From NCBI RefSeq assembly GCF_000718165.1, contig NZ_JOEY01000056.1, positions 1 to 64,000 on the forward strand: a DNA stretch of 64,000 nucleotides. Reading direction: 5' to 3'. A program made the translations under genes and the position numbers. The notes under the pieces are model-generated. The model did not search any database. It worked only from the letters and a program-made list of their open reading frames with translations, and was not told where the DNA came from. Below, piece by piece: positions 1-8,839 of this stretch. The stretch is from Streptomyces fulvoviolaceus (lineage in GTDB: Bacteria; Actinomycetota; Actinomycetes; Streptomycetales; Streptomycetaceae). Each line of letters starts with the position of its first letter. Position 1 is the stretch's first letter.

Positions 1-99
1 GACGAACTCGGCGGCGCCGCGGTCTTCCTCACCTCGGACGCCTCCCGCTTCGTCACCGGGACGACGCTCACCGTGGACGGAGGCTGGACCGCCCGGTGA
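1..99 (+). CDS. SDR-family oxidoreductase, C-terminal fragment (cut by window start)
   Basis: Frame 1 is open from the first base to a TGA at 97-99 and encodes 32 residues. They include the typical SDR ending: a [11 protein letters not shown] block followed by VDGGW. This is the last strand-helix region of a classical short-chain dehydrogenase; the Rossmann motif and catalytic YxxxK lie outside the window, so the substrate cannot be judged. The next gene points toward it on the other strand. Confidence 0.8.
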   Translation, partial: DELGGAAVFLTSDASRFVTGTTLTVDGGWTAR

Positions 100-161
100 A
101 GGGTGCCTTCCCGGCGGCGGACTGCGCCAGGTCGGCGCGGTGGCCGCCGGGGCCCGCCCCG

Positions 162-983
162 TCACCCCACCGCGTCCGGAATGTCCCGGCGGTAGGGCTG
201 CGGTGTACCGAAGAGTTCCTCGGACACGGTGCGCACGGCCTTGACCACCAAGGGAGCGACGAGTTCCAGCGGGGAGCTGCCGTCGCCGACGACCGAGATC
301 GCACCCACGGGCCCCTCGGGCCCGCGCAACGCGAGGCCGACGCACCCGAGGTCGGGAAAGCACTCTCCCCGGTCGATCGCCAGCCCGCCTCGGCGGCGGA
401 TGGTCCGCAGCTCCCGGTGCAGGTGGTCGAGCCGGCCGATGCTGTGCGTGGTGCGCTGCTCGATCGGCTGCTCGTACCGTGCGTCGATCTCCTCGGGGCT
501 CAGCCAGGCCAGCATGGCCTTGCCGAGCCCGGTACAGTGCGCCACCGCGCGTCCTCCGACCCGCGACGGGATGTCCACCGCAGCTCGGCCGCCCACCTTG
601 TCGAGGTAGTAGATCTCCGGCCCGTCGAGGACGGCGAGGTGGACGACCATCTTGGTGCGTACGGCGAGGTCCAGGAGTTGGGGTGCGGCGGCGGCGCGTA
701 GTGCGCTGTGGCCGATCTCGCGCCCGCCCAGGCCGAGCGCCCGTGGCCCGAGCCGGTATCCGGCCACGGTGTGCTGGAGCCAGTCCAGCCGGACCAGCTG
801 GTCGAGTATGCGGTGGGTGGTCGACCGCGGCAGGTGAGTGCGGCGGGAGACCGTTTCGAGCGTCAGGTGCGTCTGCGGTCGCTCGAAGAGCTCCATGATC
901 AGGGTGACGCGCTCCATCATCGACGGCGGCAGCGCGCCGGAGTCGACCTCGGATCGCGGGTCCAGGCGAAGGGCAGACGTCAT
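162..983 (-). CDS. IclR-family transcriptional regulator
   Basis: 273-aa IclR-type regulator. An N-terminal winged helix (about residues 20-80, with a LPRSTTHRILDQL recognition region) is followed by an IclR effector-binding domain containing the typical GLGKAMLAWLSPEEI segment and a C-terminal SVVGD segment. The ATG at 983 is chosen because AAAGG lies about 9 nt upstream; a TTG at 1004 is the longer alternative. It sits downstream of the hsaG-hsaF-hsaE-like operon on the same strand but is separated by a strong hairpin. IclR proteins often control aromatic and meta-cleavage pathways, so regulation of the adjacent aldolase genes is a reasonable inference. A 20-bp inverted repeat just upstream suggests autoregulation. 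Confidence 0.88.
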   Translation of the reverse strand: MTSALRLDPRSEVDSGALPPSMMERVTLIMELFERPQTHLTLETVSRRTHLPRSTTHRILDQLVRLDWLQHTVAGYRLGPRALGLGGREIGHSALRAAAAPQLLDLAVRTKMVVHLAVLDGPEIYYLDKVGGRAAVDIPSRVGGRAVAHCTGLGKAMLAWLSPEEIDARYEQPIEQRTTHSIGRLDHLHRELRTIRRRGGLAIDRGECFPDLGCVGLALRGPEGPVGAISVVGDGSSPLELVAPLVVKAVRTVSEELFGTPQPYRRDIPDAVG

Positions 984-1003
984 CGTCGGTGCCTTTCTGC
1001 TCA

Positions 1004-1023
1004 AACTGAAATCAATTCTAGTT
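1004..1023. promoter_or_regulatory. Inverted repeat upstream of the IclR gene (candidate operator)
   Basis: Two 9-nt arms, AACTGAAAT and ATTCTAGTT, are separated by CA and are complementary except at two positions. The site lies 20-40 nt upstream of the chosen IclR start, where an autoregulatory operator would be expected. It is AT-rich compared with its surroundings. Which protein binds it is not shown by the sequence. Confidence 0.4.
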
Positions 1024-1124
1024 CGGCGCCGACGTCAAGGTATCAATGCCTCTGTCCGGAGAGAAAGAGTCGTGCACGCATTTATTGGGGCGTCCGGTCC
1101 ATTGTTCGGCCGACGCAAAAACGA

Positions 1125-1155
1125 GCCGCTCCCCGGAGACCCTCCGGGGAGCGGC
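1125..1155 (-). terminator. Hairpin terminator after the aldolase gene
   Basis: Perfect 14-bp GC-rich stem (arms 1125-1138 and 1142-1155) with a 3-nt loop, 15 bases past the stop codon of the aldolase gene on the minus strand. There is no long U tract, as is usual in Streptomyces. It separates the hsaE-hsaG-hsaF-like operon from the IclR gene. Confidence 0.75.
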
Positions 1156-1169
1156 TTCGACGCTGGTGG

Positions 1170-2183
1170 TCAGCCGTGGGTGAGGTCCAGGGCGATGTCC
1201 ACGATCATGTCCTCCTGCCCGCCGACGAGGCCGCGCCTGCCGACCTCCTCCAAGATGGTGCGGGCGTCCAGGCCGTATTGCTCGGCCGCGGCCTCGGCGT
1301 GGCGCAGGAAGCTGGAGTAGGCGCCGGCGTAGCCAAGGGTGAGAGTCTCCCGGTCGACGCGCACCGGTCGGTCCTGGAGGGGACGGACCAGGTCCTCGGC
1401 GGCGTCCTGGAGGGCGAAGAGGTCGCAGTCGTGCTTCCAGCCGTAGAGGTTGGCCACGGCGATGAACGGCTCGATCGGGCAGTTCCCCGCGCCCGCGCCC
1501 TGTCCGGCGAGCGACGCGTCCACCCGGGTCACCCCTTCTTCCACCGCCACCACGGAGTTGGCCACCGAGAGGGAGAGGTTCTCGTGCGCGTGGATGCCGA
1601 TCTGGGTCTCCGGGTCGAGTACGTGCCGGTAGGCGCGGATGCGGTCGCGTACGCCGTCCATGGTGAGCCGGCCGCCGGAATCGGTGACGTACACGCAGTG
1701 TGCCCCGTAGGACTCCATCAGCTTGGCCTGCTGGGCTAGGGCTTCCGGGGGCGCCATGTGGGCCATCATCAGGAATCCCGAGACGTCCATGCCGAGTTCG
1801 CGGGCGGTGGAGATGTGCTGGGCCGCGACGTCCGCCTCGGTGCAGTGGGTGGCGATGCGCACCGAGCGGACCCCGAGGGCGTAGGCCCGCTTGAGTTCGA
1901 CGATGGTGCCGATGCCGGGCAGGAGCAGGGAGGTGAGGACCGCGCGGTCGATGGCGTCCGCGGCCGCCTCGATCCACTCCCAGTCGGTGTTGCTGCCCGG
2001 CCCGTAGTTGAGGCTGCCGCCGGCCAGGCCGTCGCCGTGGGCGACCTCGATCGCGTCCACGCCCGCCTGGTCGAGGGCGGCCGAGATCTTGCCCACGAAC
2101 TCGGGCGTGATCCGGTGCCGTATGGCGTGCATGCCGTCCCGGAGGGTGACGTCCTGCACGTAGAGCCTGCGGGTGGCGGTCAC
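1170..2183 (-). CDS. hsaF: 4-hydroxy-2-oxovalerate/4-hydroxy-2-oxohexanoate aldolase
   Basis: 337-aa class II pyruvate aldolase that splits 4-hydroxy-2-oxoacids into pyruvate and an aldehyde (propanal in the steroid pathway). The N-terminal [11 protein letters not shown] motif carries the metal-binding Asp and catalytic Arg of the DRE-TIM family, and [10 protein letters not shown] supplies the HxH metal ligands. Length is normal. It starts at a GTG overlapping the stop of the dehydrogenase gene (GTGA), which fits the physical channelling complex these two enzymes form. Third gene of the hydratase-dehydrogenase-aldolase operon. The general mhpE/bphI family is indistinguishable by motif; the hsa assignment rests on kstD, hsaC and hsaD neighbours. 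Confidence 0.92.
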   Translation of the reverse strand: MTATRRLYVQDVTLRDGMHAIRHRITPEFVGKISAALDQAGVDAIEVAHGDGLAGGSLNYGPGSNTDWEWIEAAADAIDRAVLTSLLLPGIGTIVELKRAYALGVRSVRIATHCTEADVAAQHISTARELGMDVSGFLMMAHMAPPEALAQQAKLMESYGAHCVYVTDSGGRLTMDGVRDRIRAYRHVLDPETQIGIHAHENLSLSVANSVVAVEEGVTRVDASLAGQGAGAGNCPIEPFIAVANLYGWKHDCDLFALQDAAEDLVRPLQDRPVRVDRETLTLGYAGAYSSFLRHAEAAAEQYGLDARTILEEVGRRGLVGGQEDMIVDIALDLTHG

Positions 2184-3142
2184 TTGGTCACCTCGGTGGA
2201 GACTCGCTGGGCGATGCGCTCGGCGACGCGCAGGGCGGCCGAGGTCATGATGTCGAGGTTGCCCGCGTAGGCGGGCAGGTAGTGTGCGGCGCCCTCGACT
2301 TCGAGGAAGACGGAGACCTTGGTGGTCGGCGTCTCGGTCGTGCCTTCGGGCAGCAGCGTGTGGATCGGGTCCCCCGTGGGGACCGGGGTGAACTGGACCT
2401 TCTGCTTGAGCCGGTAGCCGGGCACGTACTCGGCGACCGCGGCCACCATCTCCTCGACGGAGGCCCTGATCGCGTCGTGGTCCGCGTCGCCGATCAGGCA
2501 GTACACCGTGTCCCGCATGATCAGGGGCGGCTCGGCCGGGTTCAGGACGATGATCGCCTTGCCTCGCCGGGCGCCACCCACCCGCTCGATCGCACCGGAG
2601 GTGGTCTCGGTGAACTCGTCGATGTTGGCCCGGGTGCCGGGTCCGGCCGACTTCGAGGAGATCGAGGCGACGATCTCGGCGTAGGGCACGGGGGTGATCC
2701 GGCTGACGGCGTGAACGATCGGGATGGTGGCCTGGCCGCCGCAGGTGACCATGTTGAAGTTGTCGACAGCGTTGTCCGCGCCCTCCAGGTGCTCGTCCAG
2801 GTTCACCGGCGGCACCACGTACGGGCCGAGGGCCGCCGGGGTGAGGTCGACCAGGCGTTTGCCGTACGGGGCGAGCTTCTTGGCGTTCTCGACGTGCGCC
2901 TTCGCCGACGTGGCGTCGAAGACGATGGCGATGTCGTCGAAGCCGTCCATGGCGATCAGGCCGTCCACGCCCTTGTGCGTGGTGGGGATCTTGAGGCGGG
3001 CGGCCCGCGCCAGACCGTCCGAGTCCGGGTCGATGCCGACCATCGCGGCCATCTCCAGGGTGTCGGACAGGCGCAGCACCTTGATCATCAGGTCGGTGCC
3101 GATGTTGCCGGAGCCGATTACGGCCACCTTGGTCTTCGTCAT
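2180..3142 (-). CDS. hsaG: Acetaldehyde/propanal dehydrogenase (CoA-acylating)
   Basis: 320-aa acylating aldehyde dehydrogenase that oxidises the aldehyde released by the aldolase to acyl-CoA using NAD+ and CoA. It has an N-terminal Rossmann motif ([13 protein letters not shown], residues 6-18), the catalytic Cys134 in MVTCGGQA, and the family-typical NPAEPP and MRDT segments. The ATG at 3142 overlaps the stop of the upstream hydratase (ATGA), and its own stop overlaps the aldolase start, so translation is probably coupled. Propionyl-CoA would be the product if the substrate is the steroid ring-A fragment. Confidence 0.92.
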   Translation of the reverse strand: MTKTKVAVIGSGNIGTDLMIKVLRLSDTLEMAAMVGIDPDSDGLARAARLKIPTTHKGVDGLIAMDGFDDIAIVFDATSAKAHVENAKKLAPYGKRLVDLTPAALGPYVVPPVNLDEHLEGADNAVDNFNMVTCGGQATIPIVHAVSRITPVPYAEIVASISSKSAGPGTRANIDEFTETTSGAIERVGGARRGKAIIVLNPAEPPLIMRDTVYCLIGDADHDAIRASVEEMVAAVAEYVPGYRLKQKVQFTPVPTGDPIHTLLPEGTTETPTTKVSVFLEVEGAAHYLPAYAGNLDIMTSAALRVAERIAQRVSTEVTK

Positions 3143-3978
3143 CCGTCTTCCTTGAGGTCCTTGGGGGAGAAGGTCGCTGTCACCGAACCCAGGCCCGACA
3201 TCTCGGCCCGTACGGTGGTGCCTGGCGGGGTGGGGACGAGCGGGCCCAGGGCGCCGGAGAGCACGACCTGGCCGGCGCGCAGCGGGTCGCCGAACTCGCG
3301 GGCGGTGCGGGCCAACCACAGCAGCGCGGAGAGGGGGTCGCCCAGACAGGCGGCGCCGCTGCCCTCGGACGCGAGCTCGCCGTCGGCGTACAACCGCATG
3401 GTCACGTCCCGGGGTTCGAACGCGTCGAGCCCGACCGGCTGTTGGCCGAGGACGAACAGGCCGCTGGAGGCGTTGTCGGCGACCGTGTCCGTGATCGCGA
3501 TGTCCCAGTCGGCCACCCGGCTGTCCACGATCTCCAGCGCGGCGACCGCGTGTCCGACGGCCGCCCTGACCCGCTCGACGTCGAGGTCGTCGTGGTCCAG
3601 ATCGGACGCGAGCACGAACGCGATCTCCGCCTCGACCCTGGGTTGCAGCAGCCGGTCGCTCGGGACGGCCGACAGCCCGGTGACGTCCATGTCTTCCAGC
3701 AGGACGCCGAAGTCGGGCCGGTCGACGCCCACTTGGCGCTGCACCGACTCGGACGTGAGCCCGATCTTGCGGCCGACGACGCGCGCTCCGGCAGCGATCC
3801 GGTCACCGATGACGCGCTGCTGGACGGCGTACGCGAGGCTGATGTCGGTCGGGCCGAGCAGGTCCCGCACGGGTGCGCAGGGCTTGTGGTCATGGGCTGC
3901 CCGGGTGAGCCGTGCGGCCGCCTCGGCAACGGCCGTCTCACGGTTCGCGACGGCCGTCGGTTCCCAAACGTCTGTCAT
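3139..3978 (-). CDS. hsaE: 2-keto-4-pentenoate / 2-hydroxyhexa-2,4-dienoate hydratase
   Basis: 279-aa hydratase of the MhpD/fumarylacetoacetate-hydrolase-like fold, adding water to 2-hydroxydienoates to give the 4-hydroxy-2-oxoacid used by the aldolase. Segments typical of the family are KIGLTSE, the PEAEI-like VEAEIAFVL and the IVDSR motif. The ATG at 3978 is preferred because GAGG ends 6 nt upstream; ATG 3984 and TTG 3990 are in frame but worse placed. First gene of the three-gene operon, divergent from the kstD-like gene. Confidence 0.88.
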   Translation of the reverse strand: MTDVWEPTAVANRETAVAEAAARLTRAAHDHKPCAPVRDLLGPTDISLAYAVQQRVIGDRIAAGARVVGRKIGLTSESVQRQVGVDRPDFGVLLEDMDVTGLSAVPSDRLLQPRVEAEIAFVLASDLDHDDLDVERVRAAVGHAVAALEIVDSRVADWDIAITDTVADNASSGLFVLGQQPVGLDAFEPRDVTMRLYADGELASEGSGAACLGDPLSALLWLARTAREFGDPLRAGQVVLSGALGPLVPTPPGTTVRAEMSGLGSVTATFSPKDLKEDG

Positions 3979-4080
3979 TGCCATCCTCAACTCGTGCCGA
4001 CCTCCAGCGTGAGCTGCGGTGCGCCGCGGCAGCCCGGAGCGTTCCGCTCACCGGGACTCGGGGACCGGGGATCGGGCGGG

Positions 4081-4095
4081 TCTCGCTGAGCGAGA
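4081..4095. promoter_or_regulatory. 15-bp palindrome in the hsaE/kstD divergent promoter region
   Basis: TCTCGCTGAGCGAGA is a perfect palindrome around a central G, in the 257-bp region between the divergent hydratase and kstD-like genes. Position and symmetry fit an operator for a dimeric regulator such as the nearby IclR or TetR protein, but it was not found at the other hsa promoters here. The GTATAC-type box of the central cluster is absent from this promoter region. Confidence 0.35.
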
Positions 4096-4235
4096 TGGCT
4101 CAAGGGCGGGCCCACGCCGCCTCGTTACCTTCGCTGTGGCCGTACGGGGGTGCTCCCTGCCTGTCCTCATGGAACGCGGTCTCCCCTCCACCCCCACACC
4201 CCACCAAGAACGTCAGCACTCATGAGGAGGTTCGG

Positions 4236-5834
4236 ATGAGCATCAACGAGGATGCCTACGACGTGGTGGTCGTAGGGTCTGGCGGAGGTCTGGTCGGGGC
4301 GTACGTGGCGGCGGCGCGCGGTCTGCGCACGCTCGTCATCGAGAAGACCGACCGGGTGGGCGGCACGACCGCCTACTCCGGTGCCGGGCTCTGGTTTCCG
4401 GGCTCCGCACCGCTGCGGCGGGCCGGCGTCGACGGTGTCGGGGACGCCCGGACGTATCTGCGCAGTGTCGTCGACGACAGTTCCCGGGAGCCGCTCCAGG
4501 AGGCCTATCTGCGGGCCGGCGCACAGCTGATCGACGAGCTCGAGCAGAACGAGTGGTTCCAGTCGTTCGTGCACGGCCCCGTGCCGGAGTACTACGCGGA
4601 GGTCCCCGGCTTCTCCCCCGCGGGGCACACCATCTTCCCGCCGCCGGTGACCGTCGCCGAGCTCGGAGAGCAGGCCCGGCTGGTCCGCAACTGCCTCCCC
4701 ACCGAGCGGTGGGGCCACGACGAAGGCCCGGTCCTGAGCGGTGGCCGCGCGTTGATCGGCAGGGCCTTGAAGGCGTTCCTGGAGACCGGTAACGGTTCGC
4801 TCCGCCTCAACACCGCGTTGGAGAGCCTCGTCGTCGAGGACGGCAGGGTCGTCGGTGTGGAGGCGGTGAGTGACGGTGAACGGGTCACGATTCGCGCCCG
4901 GCGCGGCGTCATCCTCGCCGCCGGCGGCTTCGAGCGCAACCACGAACTGCGCGAGAAGTACCAGCCGTTTCCACGCGCCAGTGAGTGGACCCACGGCGCC
5001 CCGGGCAACACGGGCGACGCGCTCCAGGCCGGCATCGCGATCGGTGCCGCCACCGACCTGCTCGACGCGGCCTGGTACACGCCGGGACTCGTGTGGCCGG
5101 ACGGTCTCCCCCTCTTCCACACGGGCACCCGAGGCGGGGTCTGGGTCAACGCCGCGGGCGAACGATTCATCAACGAGACCCGTCCCTACGACCAGGCCGG
5201 GAGCGAGATAGTCCGCCTGCACACGACCTCGGGCGTCTCGCACATCCCCGCCCACTGGGTGTTCGACCAGCGGCAGCTCGACCGGGACAGCTTCGGCGGC
5301 CCGGCCGAGCAGCCCGTCCGCCCCGAGTGGTTCGAATCGGGCGCGCTGAAGAAGGCGGACACCCTCGAGGAACTGGCGGAGCTGATCGACGTACCGCTCG
5401 AAGCGCTGCGCAAGACCATCGAGGAGTTCAACGGCTACGCGAAGACCGGGGTCGACGAGAAGTTCCATCGTGGCGAGACACCCTGGGACCAGATCGCCCA
5501 CCATGTGCTGGGCTACCCCGGCCTGCCCGAGCTGAACTACGCGGCACCGCCCACGCCCGACTGGCCGAACCCGCTGCTGCTTCCGATCGACACCCCGCCG
5601 TACTACGTCGCAACCATCCTCCCGGCCGACATCGGCACCAAGGGTGGCCTGAAGACCGACGAACACGCGCGGGTGCTGCGGCCGGACGGCAGCCCGATCG
5701 GCGGGCTCTACGCGAGCGGGAACACCATGGCCGCGATGTCCGGACGCGTGTACCCGGGCGCGGGGACGCCGATCGGTTCGAGTACGGCCTTCTCGTACCT
5801 GGCGGTGCTGGACATCGCCGGCGCGACGGACTGA
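4236..5834 (+). CDS. kstD: 3-ketosteroid-delta1-dehydrogenase-like flavoprotein
   Basis: 532-aa FAD enzyme of the KstD/fumarate-reductase superfamily, which introduces the delta-1 double bond into ring A of 3-ketosteroids. An N-terminal dinucleotide-binding motif (VVGSGGGLVG, from residue 12) is followed by VIEKTDRVGGTTAYSG. Tyr119/Tyr120 lie where KstD has an active-site Tyr, and the C-terminal YPGAGTPIGSS places Tyr506 and Gly510 with the 4-residue spacing of the KstD catalytic pair. Length matches KstDs (about 510-560 aa). The start is fixed by GAGGAGG just upstream. Delta-4-5-alpha or other ketosteroid dehydrogenases of the same fold cannot be excluded. Confidence 0.82.
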   Translation: MSINEDAYDVVVVGSGGGLVGAYVAAARGLRTLVIEKTDRVGGTTAYSGAGLWFPGSAPLRRAGVDGVGDARTYLRSVVDDSSREPLQEAYLRAGAQLIDELEQNEWFQSFVHGPVPEYYAEVPGFSPAGHTIFPPPVTVAELGEQARLVRNCLPTERWGHDEGPVLSGGRALIGRALKAFLETGNGSLRLNTALESLVVEDGRVVGVEAVSDGERVTIRARRGVILAAGGFERNHELREKYQPFPRASEWTHGAPGNTGDALQAGIAIGAATDLLDAAWYTPGLVWPDGLPLFHTGTRGGVWVNAAGERFINETRPYDQAGSEIVRLHTTSGVSHIPAHWVFDQRQLDRDSFGGPAEQPVRPEWFESGALKKADTLEELAELIDVPLEALRKTIEEFNGYAKTGVDEKFHRGETPWDQIAHHVLGYPGLPELNYAAPPTPDWPNPLLLPIDTPPYYVATILPADIGTKGGLKTDEHARVLRPDGSPIGGLYASGNTMAAMSGRVYPGAGTPIGSSTAFSYLAVLDIAGATD

Positions 5835-5841
5835 CCGCACG

Positions 5842-5876
5842 ACTGTGCCCGGGACACCAGGTGTCCCGGGCACAGT
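5842..5876. terminator. Bidirectional terminator between kstD-like and TetR genes
   Basis: Two perfectly complementary 17-nt arms flank a single central base, starting 7 nt after the kstD-like stop and ending 9 nt before the TetR stop on the other strand. Perfect symmetry lets it work for both convergent units. Confidence 0.85.
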
Positions 5877-5885
5877 GCTGCGCGT

Positions 5886-6530
5886 TCAGGGTGCGGCGAT
5901 CAGCCGCACGGCAAGGCGCAGGTCCGCCTCCGCCTGCTCGGTGGTGATCTCCTCGGTCAGCATGGCCACGAACAGACCCCACCAGCTGTAGACGAGCAGC
6001 CGCACCCTGCTGCGCTCGGTCTCCGCGTCCCCGCGGCCTCTGAGCAGGTGCAGGAGCCGCTGTCCCAAGGCCCTCTCGACGATGTCGAACCGGGTCGGGA
6101 CGACGCTCGCGTACTCCGCGAACGACGACAGCGCCACCGCCGAGGCCAGCAGAGGGCTGGCCAGCAACTTCTCGCTCAGCGCGATGAGCGTCTGAGCCAC
6201 CTCCGTCGCGGGGTCGTACTCCTCGTCGACGGGGGAACCACCGTTCCGGCCCCCGATGAACTGCTCGATGTGCCATTCGAGGACGGCGAGGAACAGATAG
6301 GGCTTGGACGGGAAGTAGCGGTACAGCGTGCCGATCGCGACGCCGGCCTCCTTGGCCACGTCGTGCATCTGCACGCCGGCGAGCCCCTCGCGCGCACCGA
6401 GTTCGGAGGCGGCGCTCAGGATGCGGACCCGGCGAGCGGCCTGGCGGCTCGACATCGGAGCGGCGGGTCGCCGTATCTCTGCCACTCTCGCCACGCCGCC
6501 GTCCCCCGTGTCGTCGGGTGCTCCCGCCAT
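5886..6530 (-). CDS. TetR-family transcriptional regulator
   Basis: About 214 aa, with an N-terminal TetR helix-turn-helix: VAKEAGVAIGTLYRYFPSKPYL is split across the HTH and is very similar to steroid-regulon repressors of the KstR type. The C-terminal ligand domain is less conserved and contains WWGLF. The GTG at 6536 immediately follows the hydrolase stop; the ATG at 6530 is two codons later, and either could be used. It is co-transcribed with the hsaD-like hydrolase, so it probably senses a steroid or ring-cleavage metabolite. Identity with KstR or KstR2 cannot be claimed from the sequence alone. Confidence 0.85.
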   Translation of the reverse strand: MAGAPDDTGDGGVARVAEIRRPAAPMSSRQAARRVRILSAASELGAREGLAGVQMHDVAKEAGVAIGTLYRYFPSKPYLFLAVLEWHIEQFIGGRNGGSPVDEEYDPATEVAQTLIALSEKLLASPLLASAVALSSFAEYASVVPTRFDIVERALGQRLLHLLRGRGDAETERSRVRLLVYSWWGLFVAMLTEEITTEQAEADLRLAVRLIAAP

Positions 6531-6536
6531 CGCCAC

Positions 6537-7397
6537 TCAGGAAGTCTCCGGGCGGGTCAGGAAGGCCAACACCGCGCTCTCCCAGGCTTCCTTCTGCTCG
6601 ATCATCGCCCAGTGCCCGCAGTCCGGCAGGACGTGCAGTTCGGCCTTGGGGATCGTCCGCATGGGCAGCAGCGCGCTCTCCAGGGGCGTGACCCTGTCGT
6701 CCCGGCCCCAGGTCAGCAGCGTGGGCGCGGTGACCTTGTGGAGTGCGGCCCAGATGGGCTGGTCGGACTGGGACTGGGCGGCCTGGATCGCGGCCATCGC
6801 CTGCCGGCCGTAGATCCGGCGGGACGCCTCCAGCGTCGCCGGCTCGGTGGCGCTCGCCCAGCGCTCCTCGATCAGCTCCTCCGTGAGCAGGGCCGGGTCG
6901 TGGACCATCGCGCGCAGCCACTGGACGAGGTTGTCGCGGGTGGGGTTCTCGGCGAACTCCACCAGCAGGTTGAGCCCTTCGCTGGGCCCCGGGGACAGGA
7001 TGTTGCGGCCCACGCCGCCGATGGTCACGATCCGGCGGAACAGGTCCTTGTGGGCGACCGCGAGTCCCACGGCCACGAAACCGCCCATGGAGTTGCCGAT
7101 GACGTCGACGCGGTCCAGGCCGAGGCCGTCGAGGAAGCGCAGGACGGCCTTGGGGCCCGCCACCATCGGGTTCTCGGCGGTCGGGTCGCTCACTCCGAAG
7201 CCGGGGAACTCCAGGGCAAGGCAGCGGAAGTGCTTGGCGAGCACGGGGAGGTTGCCCCGGAAGTTGCGCCAGCCGGTCACGCCCGGTCCCGACCCGTGCA
7301 GCAGGAGCAGAGGCGGTCCGTCGCCCGCCTCGTGGTAACGCAACGTGCCCTCGTCGGTGGGAAGTTCGCGCAGGGTGTCCTCGTAGCTGAGTGTCAT
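6537..7397 (-). CDS. hsaD: HsaD-like meta-cleavage product hydrolase (alpha/beta hydrolase)
   Basis: 286-aa alpha/beta hydrolase of the C-C bond (MCP) hydrolase family. The oxyanion region HGSGPGVTGWRNF is diagnostic of MCP hydrolases. The nucleophile elbow GNSMGG places Ser103, and Asp234 and His262 complete the triad. It is expected to cleave the product of the extradiol dioxygenase encoded divergently next door, giving a 2-hydroxydienoate plus the remaining ring fragment. The ATG at 7397 is chosen by homology of the N-terminus; upstream in-frame codons give a longer but non-conserved start. BphD-type substrates are possible, but context favours HsaD. Confidence 0.88.
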   Translation of the reverse strand: MTLSYEDTLRELPTDEGTLRYHEAGDGPPLLLLHGSGPGVTGWRNFRGNLPVLAKHFRCLALEFPGFGVSDPTAENPMVAGPKAVLRFLDGLGLDRVDVIGNSMGGFVAVGLAVAHKDLFRRIVTIGGVGRNILSPGPSEGLNLLVEFAENPTRDNLVQWLRAMVHDPALLTEELIEERWASATEPATLEASRRIYGRQAMAAIQAAQSQSDQPIWAALHKVTAPTLLTWGRDDRVTPLESALLPMRTIPKAELHVLPDCGHWAMIEQKEAWESAVLAFLTRPETS

Positions 7398-7559
7398 GAC
7401 GGTCACCGTCCCACCCGGAGGATGCCTGTCGTCCCGCATCTCCCGATCAGTGGGACGGTTCCGGCGGCAGGCGTGCCGGGCTGTCTACGGTCGCGGAAGT
7501 AGCGATACCGGGGACCCTCGGGCCGCCCGGACCTGACCAAATTGCGAGGGGAGGACCTG

Positions 7560-8432
7560 ATGGGTGTTCGCTCACTCGGGTACCTGCGTCTTGAATCCAA
7601 CGACATCGACAAGTGGAAGGCCTTCGGGGGCGACTTCCTCGGTCTGATGCCCGTCGAGGGCGGTGATCCCGAGTCGCTCCACTTCAGGATGGACGACTAT
7701 CCGGCCCGTATCGTGGTCTCCCCGGGGGCACAGCCCGGGATGACGGCGCTGGGCTTCGAGGTCCTCGACGAGCGGGAGCTGGCGGGGCTGGTCGCGGACG
7801 TCGAGAAGGCCGGGATCAAGGTGACCGTCGGCACCGAGGCGGAGGCCGCGGCGCGGAAGGTCACGGGCTTCGTCAAGTTCAACGACCCGGGTGGGAACCC
7901 GGTCGAGCTGTTCTACGGCACGACCCTGGACCATGTGCCGGTGCAGACCCCGCTGGTGTCGAAGTTCGTCACCGGTGACATGGGCTTCGGACACGCCATC
8001 ATCTCCGCCGAGGACGCGCGGACCACCTTCGAGTTCTACGTCAACGTCCTGGGCTTCATCGAGCGGAACACGATGCGCTCACCGGGCGGCACGACCTGGT
8101 TCATGGGGTGCAACCCCCGGCACCACACCCTCGGGGTGACGCCGATGCCGGGTCCGGGGCGCCTGCTGCACTTCATGGTGGAGGGGGCGACGCTGGACGA
8201 CGTGGGGCGCGCTCTCGACCGGGCCGCCAAGTACGAGGTGCCGATGATGCACTCGCTCGGCAAGCACACGAACGACCACATGGTGTCGTTCTACGTCTGG
8301 TCGCCGGAGAACTACGCCGTCGAGTTCGGCTGGAACGGCCTGAAGGTGCCGGAGCCCGTCCCGGTCTACGAGATCACGGACGGCGCGTTCTGGGGCCACC
8401 GCTTCACACCGCCGCCGCAGCCGGCCGGCTGA
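7560..8432 (+). CDS. hsaC: HsaC-like extradiol ring-cleavage dioxygenase
   Basis: 290-aa type I extradiol dioxygenase of two tandem vicinal-oxygen-chelate modules. The C-terminal module carries the Fe(II) ligands His145, His204 and Glu255, with the acid/base His240 and Tyr246 where BphC-type enzymes have them. It opens catecholic ring A meta to the hydroxyls (3,4-DHSA in the steroid pathway). Start ATG 7560 is supported by GGGGAGG 6 nt upstream. Divergent from the hydrolase gene across about 160 bp, in which no GTATAC-type operator was found. Slightly shorter than typical HsaC (about 300 aa). Confidence 0.87.
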   Translation: MGVRSLGYLRLESNDIDKWKAFGGDFLGLMPVEGGDPESLHFRMDDYPARIVVSPGAQPGMTALGFEVLDERELAGLVADVEKAGIKVTVGTEAEAAARKVTGFVKFNDPGGNPVELFYGTTLDHVPVQTPLVSKFVTGDMGFGHAIISAEDARTTFEFYVNVLGFIERNTMRSPGGTTWFMGCNPRHHTLGVTPMPGPGRLLHFMVEGATLDDVGRALDRAAKYEVPMMHSLGKHTNDHMVSFYVWSPENYAVEFGWNGLKVPEPVPVYEITDGAFWGHRFTPPPQPAG

Positions 8433-8437
8433 GCCAA

Positions 8438-8560
8438 GCGCTCCGCTGTAGATGCCGCGATGTGCCGTCGTTCGTCTGCGGCGCCATCGTGGCTGGTCGC
8501 GCCCACGCGGCGGAGCCGCATATCGATACAGCCCCGCGCCCCTTCAGGGCGCTGCCGAAC
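8438..8560. repeat. Streptomyces-type intergenic repeat, copy A
   Basis: Begins 5 nt after the hsaC stop. A 52-base block (8491-8542) is identical to 35395-35446, and the 5' flank shares GCGCTCCGCTG with copy B. It contains an inner GCGGC/GCCGC stem. Both copies lie directly after a gene's stop codon, which suggests a mobile or terminator-like repeat element. No coding function is likely. Confidence 0.75.
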
Positions 8561-8595
8561 CGCAGTTGACTTCGCCGAGGCCGCTTGGCGGACAT

Positions 8596-8632
8596 GACAG
8601 ATCCCCACGACCCGAGGTCGTGGGGATCTGTC
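8596..8632. terminator. Bidirectional terminator between hsaC and ferredoxin genes
   Basis: Perfect 17-bp stem (8596-8612 with 8616-8632) and a 3-nt loop, ending 3 nt before the ferredoxin stop codon on the minus strand. It serves the converging hsaC-like and ferredoxin transcripts. Confidence 0.85.
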
Positions 8633-8635
8633 GTG

Positions 8636-8824
8636 TCACTCGACGGTGATCGCCCGTTCCGGGCAGGCCGACTCCCCGTCACGGGCGGCCTGTTCGAGGC
8701 CTTCGGGGACCTCCCCGTCGAAGGGCAGCGCATATCCGTCGTCGTCGAGGCGGAAGAGCCCGGGTGCCGCCGCCGCGCACCGCGCGTGCCCGGAGCATGA
8801 CGAGGTGTCGATGCTGATCTTCAT
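8636..8824 (-). CDS. [3Fe-4S]-type ferredoxin for a P450
   Basis: 62-aa ferredoxin of the short actinobacterial type that feeds electrons to cytochromes P450. Cysteines are at positions 10, 16 and 54 (CSGHARC and ACPERAI); the second cysteine of a classic 4Fe-4S motif is replaced by His13, the usual sign of a 3Fe-4S cluster. Last gene of a four-gene minus-strand unit, 15 bp after the SDR stop. Two steroid-region P450s in the window (19184-20425 and 30698-31897) lack an adjacent ferredoxin, so this protein may serve them. Confidence 0.9.
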   Translation of the reverse strand: MKISIDTSSCSGHARCAAAAPGLFRLDDDGYALPFDGEVPEGLEQAARDGESACPERAITVE

Positions 8825-8839
8825 TCAACCGACTCCGTT

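Noticed and set aside
4081..4095. KstR-type operator in the kstD promoter
   Set aside because: The palindrome does not show the TAGAAC/GTTCTA half-sites known for KstR, and no match to those was found in the hsaC/hsaD gap.
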